From Pseudoduganella flava (GTDB lineage Bacteria; Pseudomonadota; Gammaproteobacteria; Burkholderiales; Burkholderiaceae_D), in the NCBI RefSeq assembly GCF_007830495.1, contig NZ_VLKW01000007.1, positions 62,001-126,000 of the forward strand: 64,000 nt of DNA. Reading direction: 5' to 3'. The notes under the pieces are model-generated. The model did not search any database and had not been told where the DNA came from. It worked only from the letters and a program-made list of their open reading frames with translations. Each line of letters starts with the position of its first letter. The stretch's first letter is position 1. Shown piece after piece: positions 1-7,741 of the stretch. Made by a program: the position numbers and the translations under genes.

Positions 1-1
1 A

Positions 2-1579
2 ATCCCGCTGGACGGCCATGCCGAAACGATGCTGGCCGAACAGGGCCTGACGTTCGACAGCGTGCCGGCCGCCGGCGTCGTCGTGACGTTGCGCGGCAAC
101 GCCAACCTGTCCACGGGCGGCACCGCCGAGGACGTGACGGACCTGCTGCCGGCATCGACGCGCATGCTGTGCGTGCGCGCCGCGCAGAAGATCGGGCTGG
201 ACGTGGCGGGCCTGGACGTGATCTGCGCCGACATCGCCCAGCCGCTCGAAGAGCAAGGTGGCGCGATCATCGAGGTCAATGCCGCGCCGGGCATCCGCAT
301 GCACCAGTACCCCAGCGCCGGCACGCCGCGCAACGCCGGCGAGGCGATCGTCGAAGGCATGTTCGGCACCAGCGACGGCCGCATTCCCGTCATCGCCGTG
401 ACGGGCACGAACGGCAAGACGACGACCACGCTGATGCTGGACCACAGCGTGCGTGCGACCGGCGTGCGCACCGGCTGCACGACGACCGAGGGGGTGTTCA
501 TCGACGGTACCTGCATCCGGCGCGGCGATTGCGCCGGCTACTGGTCCGCCCGCACCGTGCTGACCGATCCGAACGTGGACTTCGCCGTGCTGGAGACGGC
601 GCGCGGCGGCATCCTGAAGCGCGGCCTCGCGTTCGACCGCTGCGACGTGGCGGTGGTGCTGAACGTGTCGCACGACCACCTGGGCCTGGACGGCGTGAAC
701 ACCATCGACGACCTGGCGCGCGTGAAAGCCGTCGTCGCGAAGGCGGCGTCGAAAGCCGTGGTGCTGAACGCGCAGGATGCGTATTGCGTGGCGATGGCCG
801 ACGAACTGGAGCCGCACGTCGAACGGCTGTACTTCAGCTGCGACCCGGACAATCCGGTGCTGCTGCGCCACGTGGAGAACGGCGGCCGCGCGGCCTACCT
901 GCAGGACGGCGCGCTGATCCTGGCGGACGGCACGCGCCGCCACCGCATCCTGTGGGCCGAGGAAATGCCGGCCGCGCTGGACGGCTGCGCGCGCCACAAC
1001 ATCGCCAACGCGCTCGCCGCAGGCGCCGCGCTGCTGGCGGCCGGGCTGCGCATCGCGCAGATCGCCGACGGCCTGGCGTCGTTCGTGTCGGACAACCAGG
1101 CCAACCCGCTGCGCACCAATGTGTACGACGTGCGCGGCGTGAAGGTGGTGGTCGACTATGCCCACAACCCGGCCGCGTATGCGGCACTGGGCCAGACGGC
1201 GCGCGGCATGAGCCAGCGCCGCACGGTGGCGGTGATCACCGCACCGGGCGACCGCCGCGACGAAGACCTGGCGCTGGTGGGCGAAACGTGTGGCGGAGCG
1301 TTCGATGAAGTGGTGGTGTACGAGTCGCCGTCCGAGCACCGCGGCCGCCGGCCGGGCGAACGCGCGGCGCTGATGGCGGCCGGCGCGATCCGCTCGTCGA
1401 CCAGCGTGCACCTCGAACTGGCAACGGATGCCGCGCTGCGCCTCGCGTTGTCGCGCTGCCAGCCGGGCGACGTGATGCTGTTCGCCACCGGCACGTCGGT
1501 GACGGAACTGGTCGACGCGCTGCGCACGACGGATCCGGAAAGCGCGGAGCGGATCGCGCTGGCGGCTACCGGCAATTGA
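2..1579 (+). CDS. cphA: Cyanophycin synthetase, C-terminal part (5' end outside window)
   Basis: Cyanophycin synthetase polymerises the aspartate/arginine storage polymer cyanophycin in the cytoplasm, using ATP. The reading frame is open from the window edge, so the N-terminal and most of the ATP-grasp domain are missing. What is visible is the end of the ATP-grasp region (about 115 residues, with IEVNAAPGIRMH) followed by a complete Mur-ligase-like module. Its ATP-binding loop GTNGKTT is at nt 404-424, followed by the family stretches WSARTVLTDP, ETARGGILKRG and VSHDHLGLDGV, and the late DYAHNP motif. The gene ends just before a palindromic repeat and faces the DUF885 gene. Betaproteobacteria can carry two related synthetases (CphA and CphA-prime), and this fragment does not settle which one it is. 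Confidence 0.85.
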   Translation: MPLDGHAETMLAEQGLTFDSVPAAGVVVTLRGNANLSTGGTAEDVTDLLPASTRMLCVRAAQKIGLDVAGLDVICADIAQPLEEQGGAIIEVNAAPGIRMHQYPSAGTPRNAGEAIVEGMFGTSDGRIPVIAVTGTNGKTTTTLMLDHSVRATGVRTGCTTTEGVFIDGTCIRRGDCAGYWSARTVLTDPNVDFAVLETARGGILKRGLAFDRCDVAVVLNVSHDHLGLDGVNTIDDLARVKAVVAKAASKAVVLNAQDAYCVAMADELEPHVERLYFSCDPDNPVLLRHVENGGRAAYLQDGALILADGTRRHRILWAEEMPAALDGCARHNIANALAAGAALLAAGLRIAQIADGLASFVSDNQANPLRTNVYDVRGVKVVVDYAHNPAAYAALGQTARGMSQRRTVAVITAPGDRRDEDLALVGETCGGAFDEVVVYESPSEHRGRRPGERAALMAAGAIRSSTSVHLELATDAALRLALSRCQPGDVMLFATGTSVTELVDALRTTDPESAERIALAATGN

Positions 1580-1588
1580 TGTAAAAAA

Positions 1589-1625
1589 TTGCCCAAAACC
1601 GGGGTCAGACCCCGAATTTGGGCAA
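1589..1625. repeat. Dispersed palindrome, GGGGTCAGACCCC core
   Basis: The arms TTGCCCAAA and TTTGGGCAA enclose the core GGGGTCAGACCCC. It lies between the converging cyanophycin synthetase and DUF885 genes, so it could fold as a bidirectional terminator-like hairpin. The same outer arms recur at 22047-22085 around a variant core, which marks it as a member of a mobile or selected repeat family. Confidence 0.85.
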
Positions 1626-1633
1626 CTTTTCGA

Positions 1634-2926
1634 TCAGCGCAACGCGCCCGCCAACCTCGGCGACGACAACAACTGCTTGAACGCGGCCCACCGCTGGGCC
1701 CGCGCCTGCTGCGGATCGGTGGCCATCACCTGCTTCTCCACCCAAGCCTTCACCAGGTCCTTGCCCAGGTTGTAGTTGATCACGTAGCCGCGCATCGCGT
1801 CGTAGAACTGCATACGCTGGCCTGCCTTCTCGGGCGGATACAGCGCCACGTTGACGAGCCACTCGATCGCCTGCTCGCGCGTGAAGCGCCCTTCCAGGTA
1901 CTCTTTCGCGTTGTCGTTGTCCGAGTACGACAGGCGCGCGAGCAGCTTTTGCAGCTCGGCATAGCGGCCCGCCAGGCTGGGGTCCAGGCCCGCCAGCGGA
2001 TACAGCACGTCGCGCTCGAAGGCGAGCCGCTCGTCGTCCGGGAACGCCATCTCGATGCCGTAGTTGGCGCTGCCCTCGGCGATCAGCGACATCGGCGAAT
2101 ACAGCGGATAGACGCTGAATTCGACCCAGTCCTTTTCCTTCACGAGGTGGCGCTCGAGCAGCGCGTTGTAGACGTGGTGGCCGGGATAACCTTCGTGGCA
2201 GCCCAGGTCGACGGCGCGCTCGATGTAGATCGGGAACTCGGTATTGATCTGGATGAGGCTGTGCGCGTCGCCCTTGTACCAGTTATAGCCGGACCACGGT
2301 TTGTTCGTCACGAACTCCAGCACGAAGCTTTCCTTTTGCGGCAGCTCCACGTGGCGTGCGGTGCGCTCGCGGCAGGCGGCGATCGCCGCGTCGAACACGG
2401 GTTTCAGCTTGTCCTTCGGAATCGCGAAGTGGGCGCGGAACGCCTGCACGCGCTGCGGCAGCGGCCCGTCGCCGGGCACCAGCTTGTCGATCTGCGCCAG
2501 CAGCGCTTCGTAGTAGGCGCGGTCGTGGTGCGGCGTGACGGCGTCGTACAGCAGCGCCGTCTCCTCATCGAATGTGAACTTCTTCCCGTTCAGCATATCG
2601 ACGCGGGCGACCATCGCGCGCAACTGCTTGCGCAGGAATTCCACGCGCAGCGCCTCGTCCGCACCTGCAGCCTTGCGCCCTTCCAGGTCCGCCAGCGCGC
2701 GCTGCGCATCGGTGCGGATCGCGGCCAGGCCGCGCTTTTCCTGTTCCACCTGCCGCTGCAGCGCCGGCGGGCCGTAATACGCATCGACATAGTTCGCGTC
2801 GTGCTGGCCGACCGCCAGCACCAGCTTGCGATACCGCTCCGCCACGTCCTGCACGGATGCCGCCAGCGCGCTGCCGGCCAATACCATCGCCAGGGTCGCG
2901 ACCCCGCCCGCCACCAGTTTTTTCAT
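1634..2926 (-). CDS. Secreted DUF885-family putative metallopeptidase
   Basis: A 430-residue protein with a classical signal peptide (MKKLVAGGVA..., cleavage near ALA-A at about residue 22), so probably periplasmic. The DUF885 signature HEGYPGHH is at residues 244-251. The following GSANYGIEMAF stretch may supply a further metal or acid ligand. Members are predicted zinc-dependent peptidases or carboxypeptidase-like enzymes, but the substrate cannot be read from sequence. The start is supported by GGGAGG six bases before the ATG. It lies 19 bp downstream of the MscS gene on the same strand, so the two may be co-transcribed. Family assignment is good; enzymatic activity is inferred. Confidence 0.8.
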   Translation of the reverse strand: MKKLVAGGVATLAMVLAGSALAASVQDVAERYRKLVLAVGQHDANYVDAYYGPPALQRQVEQEKRGLAAIRTDAQRALADLEGRKAAGADEALRVEFLRKQLRAMVARVDMLNGKKFTFDEETALLYDAVTPHHDRAYYEALLAQIDKLVPGDGPLPQRVQAFRAHFAIPKDKLKPVFDAAIAACRERTARHVELPQKESFVLEFVTNKPWSGYNWYKGDAHSLIQINTEFPIYIERAVDLGCHEGYPGHHVYNALLERHLVKEKDWVEFSVYPLYSPMSLIAEGSANYGIEMAFPDDERLAFERDVLYPLAGLDPSLAGRYAELQKLLARLSYSDNDNAKEYLEGRFTREQAIEWLVNVALYPPEKAGQRMQFYDAMRGYVINYNLGKDLVKAWVEKQVMATDPQQARAQRWAAFKQLLSSPRLAGALR

Positions 2927-2945
2927 GCCGCCTCCCGAAAGCGGT

Positions 2946-4025
2946 TCAGTGTAGGGGAGGATTGCCCTCGTTGCAATCCTCCGGCGGGCGCAGGATGATC
3001 CGGGTGGGATAGGCGATCTCGATGCCCCGCTCGGCCAGGCCGCGGATGACGTTCAGCAGCACCTCCTGCTGCGTATCCATGAACACGAAATAGTCGGGGC
3101 TCTTGATCCAGTACACGACCTCGTAGTTGATCGACCATTCGCCCAGCTCGCGCAGGTGGGCCCGTTCGAACGAGGCGGTCGATTCCTGGCCCAGGATGAT
3201 GTCCTTCACCATCTGGGGCACGGCGGCCAGCTTGTCCGGCGGGGTGCCGTAGCGGATGCGCAGGATGAACGCGGCGCGGCGCGTGAACATGCGCGTCTGG
3301 TTGCCGATGCGGGCCTTCAGGATGTCGCCGTTCGAGAAGATGATCTGGTCGCCGCCCAGGCCACGCAGCCGCGTCGTCTTCAGGCCGATGTATTCGACGG
3401 TGCCCAGCTGCTCGCCGACGATGATGAAGTCGCCGACGACGAAAGGCTTGTCCAGGACGATCGACAACGATGCCAGCAGGTCGCCGAGGATGTTCTGCAC
3501 CGCCAGCGCCACCGCGATACCGCCGATACCCAGGCTGGCTACGAGCGTGGTGATGTTGAAGCCCAGGTTATCGAGGATCATCAGCGTGAACACGACCCAC
3601 ACGATCATCCGCAGGATGAAGTCGATGATCGCCGTCGACGCCGCCGTGGCCACGCTGTCCGTGCCGCCGATGGCCGCCTGCCGGTAACGCTTGCGCCACA
3701 CGCGCACGCCCGTATCGCCCCAGATCGCGGCCTGGATCAGCATCGTCGTGACGGCCACGCGCCACAGCCATACTTCATACTTTTTCGGGAACTCCAGCAT
3801 CAGCGAACCCAGGTACAGCGCCAGGATCACGATGAACACGCTGTACGTGTTGCGCATCATGCGCAGCAGCCAGTCGTCGACGCGCGTCTCGGTGCGCTCC
3901 GCCGCGGCATCGAGCCGGTGGATCAGGAACGTGCGGATGACGATCAGCAGCACGGCGCACGCGAAGGCTACTGCCAGCGCGGTCGCCCATTCCTGGATCG
4001 GATTCCCCAACAACACATAACGCAT
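2946..4025 (-). CDS. MscS-family mechanosensitive ion channel
   Basis: Encodes 359 residues if translation starts at the ATG at 4025. That start is preceded by AGGAGGG at good spacing and is preferred over an open extension of 33 codons. MscS channels open under membrane tension to release osmolytes after hypo-osmotic shock. The N-terminal half contains several hydrophobic segments. The pore-lining helix region is recognisable from GIGGIAVALAVQN, followed by the beta-domain stretch with DFIIVG and TTRLRG. C-terminal residues resemble the cytoplasmic cage. It is somewhat longer than E. coli MscS (286 residues), as in YbdG/YnaI-like small-conductance members. Downstream by 19 bp is the DUF885 gene. 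Confidence 0.9.
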   Translation of the reverse strand: MRYVLLGNPIQEWATALAVAFACAVLLIVIRTFLIHRLDAAAERTETRVDDWLLRMMRNTYSVFIVILALYLGSLMLEFPKKYEVWLWRVAVTTMLIQAAIWGDTGVRVWRKRYRQAAIGGTDSVATAASTAIIDFILRMIVWVVFTLMILDNLGFNITTLVASLGIGGIAVALAVQNILGDLLASLSIVLDKPFVVGDFIIVGEQLGTVEYIGLKTTRLRGLGGDQIIFSNGDILKARIGNQTRMFTRRAAFILRIRYGTPPDKLAAVPQMVKDIILGQESTASFERAHLRELGEWSINYEVVYWIKSPDYFVFMDTQQEVLLNVIRGLAERGIEIAYPTRIILRPPEDCNEGNPPLH

Positions 4026-4189
4026 CCAAGCCCTCCTTTTTTCGCTCGCGCAAGTGTACCGAAGCAAGCCGTGCACCCGCGCACACCTTGGCGAAATGAC
4101 AGCCTGTTCGGTGACACCCGGCAATACGGCGCCAGCGTTTTAATTTTTTCGCCATACTTTGTCGCTCGTTCGACTAGCTCTCCGACAAC

Positions 4190-6442
4190 ATGCGAAAAGA
4201 TGACGACATTCAACACCAGGCGATCGAGCTATGGGGCGGACTGGAAGGAACCGTCAACCGCGTGCGCGATCAATATTTCAGCCAGATGGACCAGAACGGA
4301 CACGGCAAGCGCCTGTCGGATCTGGACCGCTTCGCCGCGTTGGGCATCAACGCGATTCGCTATCCCGTATTGTGGGAGCTGACGGCTCCCGATGGCATCG
4401 AGAACGCCGACTGGTCATGGGCCGACGAGCGCCTGCCAGCGCTGCGCGACCTGGGCGTGAAGCCGATCGTGGGCCTGGTTCACCATGGCAGCGGCCCGCG
4501 CCACACCAGCCTCGTCGATCCCGAGTTCGCCCCCAAGCTGGCCGAGTATGCCGGCGCCGTGGCACGCCGCTTTCCCTGGGTCGAGTACTACACCCCCGTC
4601 AACGAACCCTGCACCACCGCGCGCTTCTGCGGCCTGTACGGCCTGTGGTACCCGCATGGCAAAAGCGACCTGACGTTCCTCCAGGCGCTGATCAACCAGT
4701 GCAAGGCCGTCGTGCTGTCGATGCGGGCGATCCGGGAAGTCAACCCGAACGCCAAGCTGGTGCAGACCGACGACCTGGGCAAGACCTACAGCACGCCCGA
4801 GCTGGCCGAGTGGGCCGACTTCTACAACGAACGGCGCTGGCTGGCGTGGGACCTGTTGTGCGGCATGATCGATGAAGACCACAAGCTGTGGCAGTACTTC
4901 CTGAAAAGCGGCATCCCTGCCGAGGACGTGCTGTGGTTCCGCGCCAATCCCTGCCCGCCGGACGTCGTGGGCCTGAACTACTACATCACCAGCGAGCGCT
5001 GGCTCGATCACCGGGGCGACCGCTACCCCGCCCGCTACGTGGGCGAGCACGGCTTCGCGGACATCGAAACGGCGCGTGCGCTGGCCACCCCGACGCCGGG
5101 CATCGGCCCGCTGCTGGAAGAAACCTGGGAGCGTTACAGCCTGCCGATGGCGGTGACCGAGGCGCACATCGACGCGAACCGCGAAGACCAGCTGCGCTGG
5201 CTGCACGAGGTATGGAACGCGGCCCACGACGTGCGCCGCAAGGGCGGCGACATGCGCGCCGTCACCGTGTGGTCGCTGCTCGGTTCGTACGACTGGAACT
5301 GCCTGGTCACGGAATGCCGCGGCTATTACGAGAACGGCGCCTACGACCTGCGCTCGCCGGAGCCCCGCCCCACCGCGCTGGCCCAGCTGATGCAGGAGCT
5401 GGCGACGGGCCGCGCGCCGTCGTCGCCGGTGCTGCAAGGTCTCGGCTGGTGGCGCCGCCCGGGGCGCTTCCTGTGCCCGCCGGTGGCCACCAGCGCCACC
5501 GTGGCCGCACTGCCGGCCGAGCGCAACCTGGCGCACCGGCCAGTGCAGCCGATCCTGATCAGCGGCGCCACCGGCACGCTGGGCAGCGCGTTTGCCCGCA
5601 TCTGCGAGGAGCGCAACCTGGCGTTCCGCGTGCTGACGCGGCAGGAGATGGACATCTGCGATCCCGCCTCCGTGGAAGCCGCGATCCAGCGCTACCGGCC
5701 CTGGGCCATCATCAACGCGGGGGGCTACGTGCGCGTACACGATGCCGAGCGTGACAGCGACCGCTGCCTGCGCGAAAACGCCCACGGCCCCGTCGTGCTG
5801 GCCACCGCGTGCGTGCGCCACAGCTTGCGGTTGCTGAGCTTCTCCAGCGACCTCGTGTTCGATGGCACGAAGGGCAGCGCCTATGTGGAAAGCGATCCGG
5901 TGGCGCCGCTGAACGTGTACGGCCAGAGCAAGGCGGAAGCGGAGCGCCGCGTGCTCGCCGTGAACCCGCAGACCCTGATGGTGCGCACCAGCGCATTCTT
6001 CGGCCCGTGGGACCAGCACAACTTCGTCACGCTGGTGTTGCAGGCGCTGGCGGCAGGCCGACCGTTCACGGCGGCGAGCGATCTGATCGTGTCGCCTACA
6101 TATGTGCCGGACCTGGTGCAGACGTGCCTGGACTTGTTGATCGACCAGGAATCGGGCATCTGGCACCTGTCGAACGGCGAGCCGGTGGCATGGACGGAGC
6201 TCGCGCGGCGCGTGGCGGCGATGGCGGGCCTGGACGAGAAGCTGATCGAAGCTCAACCGGCCACCGCGTTCGAAGGCCAGGCACCGCAGCCCCGCTATTC
6301 GGCGCTGGACAGCGAACGGGGCAAGCTGATGCCATCGCTGGACGACGCGCTGCAGCGCTATCTGCAGGCCGTGCAGGAAGTGCAGCGCGAGGGCGACACC
6401 CACGTGGGTGCCGCACAGGCTGCGCATTACGGCAGCAGCTGA
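4190..6442 (+). CDS. Fusion of GH1-like glycosidase and RmlD-type sugar-nucleotide reductase
   Basis: A 750-residue two-domain protein. Residues 1-400 form a family-1-like glycoside hydrolase barrel with both catalytic acids in place: the acid/base in TPVNEP (E139) and the nucleophile in VTEAH (E324). Residues 452-735 form an extended SDR domain like dTDP-4-dehydrorhamnose reductase: GATGTLG (459-465) binds the dinucleotide, and Y577/K581 in YGQSK is the YxxxK pair. A Pro/Arg-rich linker joins them. RmlD normally makes dTDP-rhamnose, so the fusion suggests polysaccharide or glycoside synthesis or remodelling, but the actual substrate is unknown. No signal peptide, hence cytosolic. No clear Shine-Dalgarno precedes the ATG, so the start is the least certain part. 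It is divergent from mscS. Confidence 0.85.
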   Translation: MRKDDDIQHQAIELWGGLEGTVNRVRDQYFSQMDQNGHGKRLSDLDRFAALGINAIRYPVLWELTAPDGIENADWSWADERLPALRDLGVKPIVGLVHHGSGPRHTSLVDPEFAPKLAEYAGAVARRFPWVEYYTPVNEPCTTARFCGLYGLWYPHGKSDLTFLQALINQCKAVVLSMRAIREVNPNAKLVQTDDLGKTYSTPELAEWADFYNERRWLAWDLLCGMIDEDHKLWQYFLKSGIPAEDVLWFRANPCPPDVVGLNYYITSERWLDHRGDRYPARYVGEHGFADIETARALATPTPGIGPLLEETWERYSLPMAVTEAHIDANREDQLRWLHEVWNAAHDVRRKGGDMRAVTVWSLLGSYDWNCLVTECRGYYENGAYDLRSPEPRPTALAQLMQELATGRAPSSPVLQGLGWWRRPGRFLCPPVATSATVAALPAERNLAHRPVQPILISGATGTLGSAFARICEERNLAFRVLTRQEMDICDPASVEAAIQRYRPWAIINAGGYVRVHDAERDSDRCLRENAHGPVVLATACVRHSLRLLSFSSDLVFDGTKGSAYVESDPVAPLNVYGQSKAEAERRVLAVNPQTLMVRTSAFFGPWDQHNFVTLVLQALAAGRPFTAASDLIVSPTYVPDLVQTCLDLLIDQESGIWHLSNGEPVAWTELARRVAAMAGLDEKLIEAQPATAFEGQAPQPRYSALDSERGKLMPSLDDALQRYLQAVQEVQREGDTHVGAAQAAHYGSS

Positions 6443-6472
6443 CGGCTGCCGTCGCGGGTCATCCCACGCGGC

Positions 6473-6640
6473 TCAGCGGGCTGCCCCGTTGACCCGTGAC
6501 TGCCCGATCGGGCACAGCATGTAAGGCATCCGGTCGCCGCCGATCCACGCGTCGAACCGGGTGCATTCCTCCTTGAAACGGATATCGCGCGGGAAGAACT
6601 GCGCCACCCAGCCGGACGGCGGATCACCCTGCACCGTCAC
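6473..6640 (-). pseudogene. Short coding remnant or small ORF downstream of GT2
   Basis: The minus-strand frame ending at 6473 has the codon usage of this genome (mostly G or C at third positions) and reads through PPSGWVAQFFPRDIRFKEE to the stop. It has no ATG near its beginning; the only plausible start near this point is a GTG at 6640, giving 55 residues. The frame stays open back into the glycosyltransferase gene. It resembles the cut-off C-terminus of a larger protein, perhaps a membrane glycosyltransferase that once followed the GT2 gene. I do not recognise the family. It could also be a genuine small gene with a non-ATG start. Confidence 0.3.
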
Positions 6641-6686
6641 GATGACCGTTTGCGTGCCTTCGAGCCGGCGATCGGAGAACGCGCGC

Positions 6687-7649
6687 TCATGCCGCCGCCG
6701 CGTCGCGGTTGGCGGCCGGCGCTTCCGCGGGAACGGCCAGGTACGCAAAGCGTTTCTGCTCGATGCGGCCCTTCGTCACCGCATCGAGGATGATGCCGCA
6801 GGCAAGCAGGATCACGCCCAGCAGCATCACGGCGGTGCACAGCAGCGCGGTGGGCAGGCGCGGCACCAAGCCCGTCTCCAGGTACGTGACAGCCAGCGGG
6901 ATGGCCAGCCCGATGGACAGCAGCGCGCAGGCGATGAAGCCGATCGAATAGAACGCCAACGGCCGCTCCGACTTGAACAGGCGCAGGATCGTGATGAGGA
7001 TGCGCAGGCCATCGCGCCACGTGGACAGCTTCGAGAACGACCCTTCCGGGCGCGACTTGTAGCGCGTCTCCACTTCGGCCACCGGCATGCGCAGGCCCAG
7101 CGCGTGCACCGTCAGTTCCGTCTCGATCTCGAAGCCGGTGGAATGGGCGGCGAACGACTTCACGTAACGGCGCGAGAACACCCGGTAGCCGGACAGGATG
7201 TCGCTGAACGTGCGGCCGAACAGCGCGGCCACGCAGCCCGTCAGCAGGCGGTTGCCGAAGCGGTGGCCGAAGCGGTACGCGGCCTGCTCCTCGGTGACGC
7301 GGCTGCCGACCAGCATGTCCATGCCCTCGGCCAGCAGCTTGTCGACCATGCGTGGCGCGGCCGCGGCGTCGTAGGTGTCGTCGCCATCCACCATCACGTA
7401 GGCATCGGCTTCCACGTCGGCGAACATGCGCCGCACCACGCTGCCCTTGCCCTGCTCCGGCACGCGGCGCACGATCGCGCCGGCGGCGCGGGCGATGCCG
7501 GCCGTGTCGTCGGTGGAGTTATTGTCGAACACATAGATGCGGGCCGAAGGCAGCGCGGCACGGAAGTCGCGCACGATCGCCGCAATCGTCGTGGCCTCGT
7601 TGTAGCACGGCACCAGTACCGCGATGCGCGCGTGAGAGAGGTCGGTCAT
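6687..7649 (-). CDS. GT2 glycosyltransferase, dolichol-phosphate-mannose-synthase-like
   Basis: A 320-residue protein. The N-terminal GT-A domain starts with VLVPCYNEATTI, has the nucleotide-sugar-binding FDNNSTDDT stretch, and carries the metal-binding DxD-type motif in VDGDDTYD. The C-terminal ~90 residues contain two hydrophobic helices (about 230-255 and 265-290), which anchor it in the inner membrane. Such enzymes usually transfer a sugar from a nucleotide donor to a polyprenyl phosphate, supplying membrane-bound glycosyltransferases or modifying lipids. The donor is not predictable. It lies 92 bp downstream of the hybrid kinase gene on the same strand. The ATG has only a weak ribosome site. 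Confidence 0.85.
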   Translation of the reverse strand: MTDLSHARIAVLVPCYNEATTIAAIVRDFRAALPSARIYVFDNNSTDDTAGIARAAGAIVRRVPEQGKGSVVRRMFADVEADAYVMVDGDDTYDAAAAPRMVDKLLAEGMDMLVGSRVTEEQAAYRFGHRFGNRLLTGCVAALFGRTFSDILSGYRVFSRRYVKSFAAHSTGFEIETELTVHALGLRMPVAEVETRYKSRPEGSFSKLSTWRDGLRILITILRLFKSERPLAFYSIGFIACALLSIGLAIPLAVTYLETGLVPRLPTALLCTAVMLLGVILLACGIILDAVTKGRIEQKRFAYLAVPAEAPAANRDAAAA

Positions 7650-7741
7650 GAGTGATAAGCGGAACGGAAACCGCCATTATAGTTCCGTCACCATGGCCGG
7701 TACAGCGAGAGGCCGCCCGCCGGCCGGGTCGGCTGAATTGA

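Noticed and set aside
1589..2998. Long open frame opposite the DUF885 gene
   Set aside because: It is rich in Arg, His and Gln with no family match and lies on the antisense of a gene with signal peptide, ribosome site and known motif; it is a high-GC shadow.
4415..6427. 670-codon open frame opposite the GH1/RmlD fusion
   Set aside because: The plus-strand gene has both catalytic sites and normal codon bias; the antisense frame has shadow composition.
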